Source: Hymenobacter fodinae (GTDB lineage: Bacteria; Bacteroidota; Bacteroidia; Cytophagales; Hymenobacteraceae). From it: a stretch of 64,000 nucleotides of DNA. The notes beneath the pieces were generated by a model, which did not search any database, had not been told where the DNA came from, and was given only the letters and a program-made list of their open reading frames with translations. The position numbers were made by a program, and so were the translations under genes. Below, piece by piece: positions 17,791-25,123 of this stretch (its first letter is position 1; the number at the start of each line of letters is the position of its first letter). The DNA lies in NCBI RefSeq assembly GCF_004745825.1, contig NZ_SRLA01000001.1, positions 620,001 through 684,000 on the forward strand, read 5' to 3'.

Positions 17791-19980
17791 ATGAGATCAA
17801 TGCTATTCACTCGCGTACTGAGCATCGGTTGCCTACTGGTGCTGTTTTCAGGCCTTGGCAGCTGGGTGCAGGCTGCTGGCACACCCTACTACTCAAATAA
17901 AGCCCAAGGCTACCGCACCTGCACTACTATAGGTGTAGGCCCTCTAGCCGAAAACATTTGCTACGGCAATGTAGACAATGCTGCACGCGCAGGAGATGCA
18001 GACCTTACCAGCTTCGCTACCATGCGTATGCCACTGTTGCTCTATCCAGTGGCTATTCGGATGGATATGCCGGCCGTTGTGCCGAAAAATTATCGGGCGG
18101 GAGTTATGATAGGAAGCAGCACGGGCCTCTCTACAATTGGGGCCGTAGTGCTCAGAACATTCCTGAAGGATGCGAACGGCAATTCCCAGTTTCAGGAGGC
18201 GCAAGTAGTAACCGACGCGGCTAAAGCCGTATTAGGAACTTCAACCCCCGGCCGGGTTGAGTTTGTGGCTAGCAAACCATTCAACCAGATAGAGATAGAA
18301 GCGGGAGCAGTTCTGAATGTCAGCTATGATATAAATGTATACTACGCCTATGGGATTGATGCCAATGTGGTCACCACGGCCACTGGCTATGTATCTCGGT
18401 TCAATCAGAACTTGTCGAACTATTATAGCACGGCCATTCAGCCTAATGGCGTAACGGTTTGTGCTAACAGCAACATCAGCAACCCTAATAATGCCGTTGA
18501 TGGAGACCTTACTAACTACGCTACGTTCGGGTCATTGCTGAACGTTAACTGCCCCAACACTCTGCAAACGCAGTTGGAGGGTAAATCACCGGCAGGGTAT
18601 CAGGCCGGATTTGTTATTGGCAGCGGAAGCCTGCTCGATGTAAAAGTGCTGTCGGGGCTCACCATTACGACGTATTTAAAAGGAGTGCCGCAGGAAACGG
18701 GTTCGGGGGCTCAACTCCTGGATCTGGAGGCGCTATCTGGCGACCAGTATGCCGTTAGCTTCGCATCGAATAAGGAATTTGACCGCGTAGAAATTCGGCA
18801 AAACAGCCTGCTTGGAATTGCGGATGACTTGCGCATTTATTACGGTTTTGGCATCGAGCCCAGAGCCTTCCGCGACCAGCAGCCCATCCTCTCTAACTTC
18901 TCGAACGCCAGTAACCAGGTCCAGACCAGTCAATATAGATCGGGAAGCATACTGTGCGTAGACTGCGGTACTACCAACCCGCAAAATGCCGCAGACGCTG
19001 ACCTGAACAACAACTACGCGCAGATAAACAACGGAGTTGGCGTAGGTACTACCACCCGCGTGAAAGTAAAGCTGAATGGGGCTGGCCTAGCCGGAAACAC
19101 AGCAGGTATGATTTTGGGGGGAGCCGCTGGTTTGCTAGATGCCAACCTGCTATCATCTATCCGCATTAATACGTACTCGGGTGTTAACGGAAGAACCCTG
19201 GTAGAAAGCGCCAGTGGCTCAAGTCTATTGAGCCTGGAGTTACTGGCCGACGGGCGGCAGGAAGTGGCATTTGCCACTACCCAAAACTTTGATTGGGTGG
19301 AAGTGGAAGTCGCCAGCGGAGTTTCGGCCCTCGACGCCATGAAAATCTATTACGCCTTTGCAGATGACCGGCCCACGGGCTTCCCCAGCAACATTGTAGC
19401 ACCAGCTCCGCTACCCGTAGAGCTTGTACAATTTAACGCTAGAGCGACCAGCAACGGAGTAGAACTAACTTGGCAAACAGCCTCAGAGCGCAACAGCAGC
19501 TATTTTGCTGTGGAGCGCGCCACCGGAGTTGGTAGCAAAGAATTTAAAGCCATTGGACGACTGGCAGCCGCTGGCAGCAGTACCCAACGCCGCGACTACA
19601 GCTTGCGTGATGAAGAGGCTGGCCGGCAACAAGCCACAGTGCTCTACTACCGTCTGCGTCAGGTAGATGCTGATGGCACGGAAAGCTACTCACAAGTGGT
19701 AGTGGTAAACTGGAAGGCGCAGGCGCAACAAGTAGCGCTGTATCCTAACCCGGCATCGGGTGCTGAGCAGGTACGGGTGGTGCTGCCTGAGACCAGCGCA
19801 GAAAACGGTAAAGTGGTGCTATACAATGGACAAGGCCAGGTAGTAGTACAGCGAGATATAGCCAGCCGCGAGGTGGTGCTGCCCACTACTGGCCTAGGCG
19901 CCGGAATCTACCAGGTGGTTGTAACGGATGCCGCTAGCCACCGGGTGGCGGTACAGACCCTCGTGGTTAGCTCCCGCTAG
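17791..19980 (+). CDS. Secreted T9SS cargo protein with three tandem copies of one domain
   Basis: The 729-residue protein starts with a signal peptide (MLFTRVLSIGCLLVLFSGLG). Three repeats of about 150-175 residues follow. Each has a Cys-containing opening (TCTTIGVGPLAENICYG; VTVCANSNISNP; ILCVDCGTTNP), then an NA.DGDL.NYA-like line (NAARAGDADLTSFAT; NAVDGDLTNYATF; NAADADLNNNYAQ). Later come AGVMIG/AGFVIG/AGMILG and FNQIEIEAGA/FDRVEIRQNS/FDWVEVEVAS, closing with YYAYGI/YYGFGI/YYAFAD. A fibronectin-like segment (PLPVELVQFNARATSNGVEL) and a T9SS sorting domain (VALYPNPAS..., GAGIYQVVVTD) end it. It is exported and probably anchored or released at the surface; the repeat family's function is unknown. 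A terminator follows at 20054-20090. Confidence 0.85.
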   Translation: MRSMLFTRVLSIGCLLVLFSGLGSWVQAAGTPYYSNKAQGYRTCTTIGVGPLAENICYGNVDNAARAGDADLTSFATMRMPLLLYPVAIRMDMPAVVPKNYRAGVMIGSSTGLSTIGAVVLRTFLKDANGNSQFQEAQVVTDAAKAVLGTSTPGRVEFVASKPFNQIEIEAGAVLNVSYDINVYYAYGIDANVVTTATGYVSRFNQNLSNYYSTAIQPNGVTVCANSNISNPNNAVDGDLTNYATFGSLLNVNCPNTLQTQLEGKSPAGYQAGFVIGSGSLLDVKVLSGLTITTYLKGVPQETGSGAQLLDLEALSGDQYAVSFASNKEFDRVEIRQNSLLGIADDLRIYYGFGIEPRAFRDQQPILSNFSNASNQVQTSQYRSGSILCVDCGTTNPQNAADADLNNNYAQINNGVGVGTTTRVKVKLNGAGLAGNTAGMILGGAAGLLDANLLSSIRINTYSGVNGRTLVESASGSSLLSLELLADGRQEVAFATTQNFDWVEVEVASGVSALDAMKIYYAFADDRPTGFPSNIVAPAPLPVELVQFNARATSNGVELTWQTASERNSSYFAVERATGVGSKEFKAIGRLAAAGSSTQRRDYSLRDEEAGRQQATVLYYRLRQVDADGTESYSQVVVVNWKAQAQQVALYPNPASGAEQVRVVLPETSAENGKVVLYNGQGQVVVQRDIASREVVLPTTGLGAGIYQVVVTDAASHRVAVQTLVVSSR

Positions 19981-20378
19981 GCCTATTCAGCCCCACGTCT
20001 ATTTGTGTACTATATAGTTCTATCTTCTATTATTGCGGCATCCGTTATTTTATAAAAAAAGCCCCATCGTTGCAGGTCGATGGGGCTTTTCTCATTTTGG
20101 GCCAAATGTTTGGGCAGCCTAATCAGGGGAAATACGGAGAGTAAAGCCAAAAAGGCAGGGAAATACACTCCAGTCAGAAAGCCTGTAAAGTGCAAACTCG
20201 GGTAAGTAGTTAGCCAGCGGCAAAACGGTAAAAGTCAACTTCGCCAAAAGACAGATAACAAAATTTTGTCTGGGCAGAATGATAATAATGCGGTAATATT
20301 CAATGGTACGGAGTCTGCCAACTTTGCTGCCTCTAGTACACTGCTCCTTTCCCTTCCTTCCAACCAAACCGTGTTTAC
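19981..20378. other. Intergenic region upstream of the nuclease gene
   Basis: Apart from the terminator at 20054-20090 nothing is clearly encoded. ACAAAATTTTGT near 20258-20269 is a 12-base palindrome. CAACTTTG near 20320 matches the -7 consensus at seven of eight positions and could serve the nuclease gene. Confidence 0.4.
20054..20090 (+). terminator. Terminator after the triplicated T9SS gene
   Basis: AAAAGCCCCATCG-8-CGATGGGGCTTTT is a 13-pair perfect stem with A- and T-runs on its two sides, so it may act on both strands. Confidence 0.85.
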
Positions 20379-21266
20379 ATGAAGCGTACCCTTTCCCGCT
20401 TGGCGGGCATACTCCTCGTGGGTAGCCTAGCCGTATCGTGCTCCAAAGAAACCATCGAGCCCGTAGCTGGCCCTACGGCCACTCCTCAAACCGCTGACGC
20501 CTCCGCTACCCGCGACAACAACCTAGCCTTGGGCAACCCCAGTGGTGCGGTAGCTGACCCAGCGTACTACTGGAATTACTTGGTGACAAAATCTCAGTAC
20601 ACTATGTCGTACCACCGCGACCGGGGTACGCCAAACTGGGTGAGCTGGCACCTGAGCAGCGCTTGGCTAGGAAGCACCCCGCGCCAGGATAACTTTGGCC
20701 CTGATAACAGCTTGCCCTCGGGGTGGTACCGTGTCACCAGCACCAGCTACACTGGGTCCGGCTTCGACCGAGGTCACAACTGCCCTTCGGCCGACCGTAC
20801 CGGCTCCATTGCTGATAACACGGCTACTTTCCTGATGAGCAACATGATTCCGCAGGCCCCGCAAAACAACCAGCGGACCTGGGCCGGGCTGGAAAACTAC
20901 TGTCGTACCCTTGTGGATGCTGGCAATGAGCTTTATATCATCTGCGGTAGCTATGGCAAAGGCGGCACTGGTTCTAATGGGTACGCAACTACCCTGGATG
21001 CAGGCCGCGTAACCGTGCCCGCCCGCGTGTGGAAAGTGGTAGTAGTAATACCTAATGGCACCGGCGACGCCGCCCGAGTAACTACCAGCACCCGCGTTAT
21101 TGCCATTAATACTCCCAACGACAACAGCCTGACGACCACCTGGGGCTCGTATCGCACCACGGTGGATGCTATTGAGCAGGCTACTGGCTATGATCTGCTA
21201 TCCGCCGTGTCCGCGTCGGTGCAGAGTGTAGTAGAGGCCCGCGTCGATAACGGTCCTACCAGCTGA
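20379..21266 (+). CDS. Secreted DNA/RNA non-specific endonuclease, lipoprotein
   Basis: The 295-residue protein has a lipoprotein signal (MKRTLSRLAGILLVGSLAVS, then C), so it is anchored to a membrane after export. The rest is a beta-beta-alpha-metal NucA/NUC1 nuclease. The active-site motif is GFDRGHNCPSADRT with the catalytic His (DRGH), followed by FLMSNMIPQAPQNNQRTWAGLE, which contains the conserved Asn ligand region. YIICGSYGKGG and VPARVWKVVVV are further family motifs. It should degrade DNA and RNA, probably for nutrient scavenging. A terminator follows. Confidence 0.93.
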   Translation: MKRTLSRLAGILLVGSLAVSCSKETIEPVAGPTATPQTADASATRDNNLALGNPSGAVADPAYYWNYLVTKSQYTMSYHRDRGTPNWVSWHLSSAWLGSTPRQDNFGPDNSLPSGWYRVTSTSYTGSGFDRGHNCPSADRTGSIADNTATFLMSNMIPQAPQNNQRTWAGLENYCRTLVDAGNELYIICGSYGKGGTGSNGYATTLDAGRVTVPARVWKVVVVIPNGTGDAARVTTSTRVIAINTPNDNSLTTTWGSYRTTVDAIEQATGYDLLSAVSASVQSVVEARVDNGPTS

Positions 21267-21287
21267 TAACGTCTTGCCCACATGACC

Positions 21288-21323
21288 AAAGCCCCGACTA
21301 TTGCAAAGAGTAGTTGGGGCTTC
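21288..21323 (+). terminator. Terminator after the nuclease gene
   Basis: AAGCCCCGACTA-10-TAGTTGGGGCTT forms a 12-pair stem with one G-T pair, 22 bases after the stop codon. Confidence 0.8.
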
Positions 21324-21465
21324 TGATACACAGGTACTAAGCACTGCAGAACCAGCTAGCAGCCTGCAGGTGTTGGTCGGACAACAGACTTAATTCGTCT
21401 TTAAATAATTGTTATTAGTCTAAATCAATACGCATGCTCCAGTACATCTCGTATTTTTGTATCGA

Positions 21466-21537
21466 GTGAATGAGTGAGGTGGCCTAGAGCTACTTATAGA
21501 ATAGAAAGCCGCGCTGCAACGCGGCTTTCTGCTTTTT
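21466..21537 (+). ncRNA. Candidate short transcript between nuclease and olsF-like gene
   Basis: TATTTTTG at 21452-21459 matches the TAnnTTTG -7 element exactly, predicting a start near 21466. The stem AGAAAGCCGCG/CGCGGCTTTCT at 21503-21530, followed by a T-rich run to 21537, would terminate the transcript after about 70 bases. No ORF of useful length lies within. No -33 TTG is seen, so the promoter half of the argument is weak. The transcript would start inside a copy of the GAGTGA...GTGGCCTAG repeat. Confidence 0.3.
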
Positions 21538-21662
21538 ACGGCTCAGGGGCAGTATCCTTAATAGTTTGATAATTCCGTGATAACGACTGACTAATATACC
21601 CTTCGGATTTTTGGGAATAAGCCTCGCGTGTTAGTGAGTGGGCTGTCTATGGTTAGTTGCGC

Positions 21663-23420
21663 ATGAGCTTGTTATCCGATTCCCAACTGTCCTTTCCTGA
21701 TGCATTTGGCCGGCATTCCGGTGAGTTGCTGCGTCCCTTATGGTATCGGTGGGCACAATTGCGCAACCTGCAACTACTCTACCAGCGGCATCAACACCTG
21801 AGCGGTAGAGAGTTTATCGGGCAGTTGCTGCGCGACCTAGATATTACCCTGGCCTACGACCCCGCTGAGCTACGCCGGATTCCGATACGGGGAGCATTTG
21901 TAGCTATTGCCAATCACCCCAGCGGAATGCTTGATGGCTTGATTCTGCTTTACCTGCTGACCGGGGTGCGGCCAGAGTTTCGAGCCGTAGCCAATGACAT
22001 TCTGGCCCCTCTGCTCCCCAACTTAGCCGATCAGCTCACCCTGGTGAGCCCCGAGCGCGCCGCAGCTAACCGCAATGTGCCCGGGGTTCGGCGCCTGTTG
22101 CGCTACCTGCAGAATGACGTTCCGCTAGGCCTGTTTCCGGCCGGCGAAGTGGCCTACCGCTCTAGCTTGCTGGGTCCCACCCTCGACCCTGCCTGGAACC
22201 CTACGGCCGGCCGGCTGATTGAGGCTGCGCGCGTACCCGTAGTGCCGATCTGGCTAAGCGGGCAAAACAGTGCGGCGTTCAGTTTGCTGGGTTTCTTGCA
22301 CCCCATGCTTCGGACGGCCCGGCTACCTGCCGAGCTGCTTAACAAACGCGGGCAGACCATTCAGGTACGCATTGGGCAGCCTATTGCAGCGGCCACGCTC
22401 ACCACGGTACCCGCCCCCGATCGGCTGGCTTACCTCCGCGCACGAGTGTATGCCCTGAAGCCGGGGCTTGAAAAAGCGGCTCTAGGCCTGTTTCCGGTGC
22501 TGCCGCCCACGGAGGTGGTGACGGAAACCGAACCTGCCCTTCTGGAAGCCGATATAGCGCATTTGCGTGCCAGCCGGTGCCTGCTGCGCCATCAGCAGTG
22601 GGAGGTGTACGTGGCAAAAAAGGCTGAAATACCGAATGTGCTGCGTGAGATTGGACGCCTGCGCGAACTTACGTTTCGTCGGGAAGGCGAGGGGACCCAG
22701 CAGGCCATTGACCTGGATCGGTATGACGAGTACTACCGGCACCTGTTTCTCTACGACCGAACTGCTCGACGCTTGGTAGGGGCTTACCGCGTGGGGCGTG
22801 GGCGGAGTATTGTGCAGCAGTACGGAAAACGGGGTTTTTACCTGCACTCCCTATTTCGTATGAAGAAAGAGCTGCGGCCCCTACTACGCGAGTCGTTGGA
22901 GCTAGGCCGGTCGTTTGTGCGCGAAGAGTACCAGAAACAACCGCTACCCTTGGCGCTGCTCTGGAAGGGTATTGCCGAGTACATTGCCCGCCATCCGGAA
23001 TATCGCTACCTCATCGGCCCCGTAAGCATTAGCAACCGGTTTGCGGCCGTTTCAAAAGCGGTAATGGTAGACTATTTGCAGCGCCATTGCACCGATCCTA
23101 CCTGGGCTGGCCTCGTGGAGCCGCGCAAAGAGTTCCGGTACCGCCCCCTCGATGCTGCCTCCGATACGGGGGTGTTGCAGGCCGGCGTAACTACTCTACA
23201 GGATCTGCAGCAGCTTATTAGTGGCCTAGAGCCCGGCGGCAGTGGCGTACCCGTTTTACTGCGCCAATATCTCAAGCAAAATGCCCGCATCATCGGCTTC
23301 AACCTAGATCCGCGGTTCAGCAATGCGCTTGATGGCTTTATGGTGCTGGATGCCCGCGAACTACCCGCCCGTACGCACCGCCTGCTAGAGCGCTATGCCG
23401 CTGCTACCCCAGCCGGGTGA
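21663..23420 (+). CDS. Bifunctional acyltransferase, OlsF-like aminolipid (ornithine lipid) synthase
   Basis: The 585-residue protein joins two acyltransferase domains. The N-terminal half (about residues 70-270) is a lysophospholipid acyltransferase-like domain with VAIANHPSGMLDGLILL (the His...Asp catalytic pair in the HX5D form common in Bacteroidota) and GLFPAGEVAY. The C-terminal half (about 300-580) is a GNAT/hemolysin-like N-acyltransferase with RREGEGTQQAIDLDRYDEYY, LGRSFVREEYQ and YRYLIGPVSISNRF. This architecture matches OlsF enzymes, which make ornithine lipids by N- then O-acylation. Activity on ornithine rather than glycine or another amino acid is inferred. ATG 21663 is preferred to TTG 21657. 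Acts at the inner membrane face. Confidence 0.8.
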   Translation: MSLLSDSQLSFPDAFGRHSGELLRPLWYRWAQLRNLQLLYQRHQHLSGREFIGQLLRDLDITLAYDPAELRRIPIRGAFVAIANHPSGMLDGLILLYLLTGVRPEFRAVANDILAPLLPNLADQLTLVSPERAAANRNVPGVRRLLRYLQNDVPLGLFPAGEVAYRSSLLGPTLDPAWNPTAGRLIEAARVPVVPIWLSGQNSAAFSLLGFLHPMLRTARLPAELLNKRGQTIQVRIGQPIAAATLTTVPAPDRLAYLRARVYALKPGLEKAALGLFPVLPPTEVVTETEPALLEADIAHLRASRCLLRHQQWEVYVAKKAEIPNVLREIGRLRELTFRREGEGTQQAIDLDRYDEYYRHLFLYDRTARRLVGAYRVGRGRSIVQQYGKRGFYLHSLFRMKKELRPLLRESLELGRSFVREEYQKQPLPLALLWKGIAEYIARHPEYRYLIGPVSISNRFAAVSKAVMVDYLQRHCTDPTWAGLVEPRKEFRYRPLDAASDTGVLQAGVTTLQDLQQLISGLEPGGSGVPVLLRQYLKQNARIIGFNLDPRFSNALDGFMVLDARELPARTHRLLERYAAATPAG

Positions 23421-23436
23421 GGCAAGCCGCATATGC

Positions 23437-23472
23437 AACGGGCCCACCTGCAGCTTTGCAGGCGGGCCCGTT
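23437..23472. terminator. Bidirectional terminator between convergent genes
   Basis: AACGGGCCC(A)CCTGCA-GCTT-TGCAGG(C)GGGCCCGTT forms a stem of 15 pairs with a single A/C mismatch, between the convergent olsF-like and DUF4468 genes. T-runs are weak on both sides. Confidence 0.7.
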
Positions 23473-23496
23473 GGTAAACCCGGTAGAGAAGAAAAC

Positions 23497-24063
23497 TTAG
23501 TTTTCGCCAGCTAGGCCTACATTAGCGTCGGTAGGTAAGCTGTTCATGTAAGACCGGAACGCCATGGCGGCTTCACTGGCCAGAGAGGTAGCCTGAGCCG
23601 TCACGCGCCGCTCATTGTGCGTACGCTCGTTATTTTTGTCAGCCCGCAGTTCAGTCAGGTACACGTCCAGTGGCTTAGTCTGGCTTGGCTGCCCTGCATC
23701 AGGAATAACCCGGAACGAGCCTACGCTATACTCATAGCCATTGTCGGTGGCCCGGAAGGTAAAGTCAAACAGCACGGTTATTTCCTGCTCCCGGGCTTTG
23801 TTGTCTACGGGTTTCACTTTGCCAGTGCCCGTTAGGCGAACTGTGCCCGTGGCTGCATCGGCTTTTTGGCCGCTTTTAGGGCCATACGCAAAATGGTTTT
23901 CCGTCCAGTCAACTGCCCGGCGGTACAAAGCGTTGCGGCCAGCTCCATCAGCAGGAACTCGCTCGCTGTACTCTACAGGAGCCGGAGCGTCCGACTGAGC
24001 TCTCGTAGCAAGCGAGAAGAGCATAAGCCCACAAAGAAGAAAACCGAGTAGCAAGTTTTTCAT
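23497..24063 (-). CDS. Exported DUF4468-like protein
   Basis: The 188-residue protein starts at ATG 24063 with MKNLLLGFLLCGLMLFSLAT and a cleavage site after RAQ. This start is preferred to the upstream frame extension because a promoter fits just before it (24102-24134) and the signal peptide begins here. The mature part (VEYSERVPADGAGRNALYRR, AVDWTENHFAYGPKSGQKAD, TVRLTGTGKVKPV, VLFDFTFRATDNGYEYSVG) resembles DUF4468, a family with a TBP-like fold common in Bacteroidota. Function unknown; probably periplasmic. Confidence 0.75.
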   Translation of the reverse strand: MKNLLLGFLLCGLMLFSLATRAQSDAPAPVEYSERVPADGAGRNALYRRAVDWTENHFAYGPKSGQKADAATGTVRLTGTGKVKPVDNKAREQEITVLFDFTFRATDNGYEYSVGSFRVIPDAGQPSQTKPLDVYLTELRADKNNERTHNERRVTAQATSLASEAAMAFRSYMNSLPTDANVGLAGEN

Positions 24064-24101
24064 AGAAGCGCGAAAAGTGAAGTGCCAAGTGAGAGGTTGC
24101 A

Positions 24102-24134
24102 CAAAGGTAACCGACATCTGTTGAATTGTACAAA
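24102..24134 (-). promoter_or_regulatory. Promoter of the DUF4468 gene
   Basis: On the minus strand TTTG (24134-24131) and TACCTTTG (24109-24102) are separated by 21 bases, matching the Bacteroidota consensus. Transcription would start near 24095, about 32 bases before ATG 24063. Confidence 0.65.
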
Positions 24135-24514
24135 ACCTAAATAATTATGATTATGTTAAGATAAACAACAAATAGTGCTTATCCAAATCAACAAGTAGGC
24201 ATATGCACCAACAAACTCAAAAACTGTTGCCATTTCAAGTCTCTCAACGAGCCTCACATTCTATATAATACAGATAGGTTGATAATTAATTGTACTATTT
24301 GAAGTGTTGTTATAGTGCTAAGTAGATAATAATAGCCCTTCTTTAAAGAAAGAAAAGGCAAAGTTAGCTATAACTGTTATGACAATAGCATCGGATTGAC
24401 TGAAATAAATTTCTTGAATAACAGACAGATAGGGTATAAAATTTTGTGTTGCATGCTTCAAAATGGTTCCTGCGTGCTTAATAGTAATGTAACATAAACT
24501 TAACATGGGTCTAG

Positions 24515-24544
24515 TTGCCTCAGCTAGGTGAAGTAGTACTTTTG
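24515..24544 (+). promoter_or_regulatory. Strong consensus promoter in the large intergenic region
   Basis: TTG (24515-24517) and TACTTTTG (24537-24544) are separated by exactly 19 bases, a full match to the Bacteroidota TTG-N19-TAnnTTTG pattern. Transcription is predicted from about 24551. No ordinary gene follows; a terminator lies only about 120 bases downstream. Confidence 0.7.
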
Positions 24545-24550
24545 CGACGT

Positions 24551-24700
24551 GCTTCACTTCAACCACCAACATTTGATGGAGCGCGGGACTTTTCACAAGA
24601 ATGTCCTGCGAGACGCCCAGAAGATTGTTGCCCTCGTTGGTTTCGTTGCTTTCATTGGTTTCGCCCCGTGCACCGCTCCGGTTTCCGAAGCGGTTTTTTT
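24551..24700 (+). ncRNA. Candidate small RNA or attenuated leader
   Basis: A consensus promoter (24515-24544) and an intrinsic terminator (24672-24700) bracket about 150 bases. The open frames crossing this stretch do not stop before the terminator, so a terminated transcript would carry no complete long ORF. The longest, from ATG 24576 (MERGTFHKNVLRDAQKIVAL...), runs past the terminator to about 24824. It does not look like 6S, SRP, tmRNA or RNase P RNA by their known core motifs. It could be a trans-acting RNA or the attenuated leader of the genes from 25124 onwards. Confidence 0.45.
24672..24700 (+). terminator. Intrinsic terminator of the candidate small RNA
   Basis: ACCGCT(C)CGG-TTT-CCG(A)AGCGGT forms nine pairs with one internal mismatch and is followed by a run of seven T. 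Confidence 0.8.
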
Positions 24701-24783
24701 ATGCCCTATCGGTTCGGCAGGCCTAGACATAGCTAATGGCTACCACGCAGTTTCTACTCATTTAACCCATACCGGTAACCACC

Positions 24784-24855
24784 ATGAACAATACCACCCT
24801 CACCCAGCAGTACAGTCCCTGTAGCTGCTTTCCTGCTGTGCGAGTGGTTAAATAG
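24784..24855 (+). CDS. Possible 23-residue peptide (leader-like)
   Basis: ATG 24784 to TAG 24855 encodes MNNTTLTQQYSPCSCFPAVR then VVK. It follows the sequence GGTAACCACC and lies downstream of the terminator at 24672-24700, so it would be made only on read-through or from another start. The two nearby Cys codons (PCSC) are reminiscent of leader peptides, but no family is known to me and the frame may be chance. Confidence 0.2.
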   Translation: MNNTTLTQQYSPCSCFPAVRVVK

Positions 24856-25123
24856 GGAGCTTACAACTGGCAACTGCTAACCAGCAACTGAATAACCCGT
24901 TGTCCCCATGTGGCAGCGGGGCGAGGTGGCACAAGAAGCGGGGTGATAGATATCAGGGGGGATTCTGACGTAAGTCGGTCCGCAAATTGGCCACCTCGTT
25001 TTTCGGGGCTGCAAAAAATATACTTAGCTACTTAGGTTCTGTCCAAGAGTAGCCTCATCTGATTTCCTAGTTATGCGCCAAGACGGCGAGTATAGCTAGC
25101 GAAATCATAACGTTTTAAGACCT

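Larger units (their letters stand above)
21267..21662. other. Intergenic region between nuclease and olsF-like genes
   Basis: This 396-base stretch holds the nuclease terminator (21288-21323), a possible short transcript (21466-21537) with its own terminator hairpin, and a copy of the GGCCTAG-containing repeat near 21464-21487. Nothing else was found. Confidence 0.5.
24064..25123. other. Large non-coding region upstream of the pyrimidine/purine cluster
   Basis: This 1060-base stretch has no supported ordinary gene. It holds the DUF4468 promoter, an AT-rich block (24130-24500), a consensus promoter with a terminator (24515-24700) and a possible 23-codon ORF (24784-24855). Near its end CGAGGTGGC (about 24924) can pair with GCCACCTCG (about 24990), followed by TTTTT. 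Inside that pairing is a smaller CTGAC-GTAA-GTCGG hairpin. This last element resembles a structured leader with a terminator stem ahead of the gene at 25124. I could not assign it to a riboswitch class. Confidence 0.5.

Noticed and set aside
24318..24596. Minus-strand 92-residue ORF in the large intergenic region
   Set aside because: It starts and ends in AT-rich sequence, has no promoter or family match, and overlaps the opposite-strand consensus promoter.
24576..24824. Plus-strand frame MERGTFHKNVLRDAQ...
   Set aside because: It would have to be translated through the terminator at 24672-24700, and it has no homologue I recognise; a non-coding transcript is more likely.
24840..25020. Cobalamin, TPP or SAM riboswitch
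   Set aside because: None of the conserved core words of these classes was found, only a generic hairpin with a T-run.
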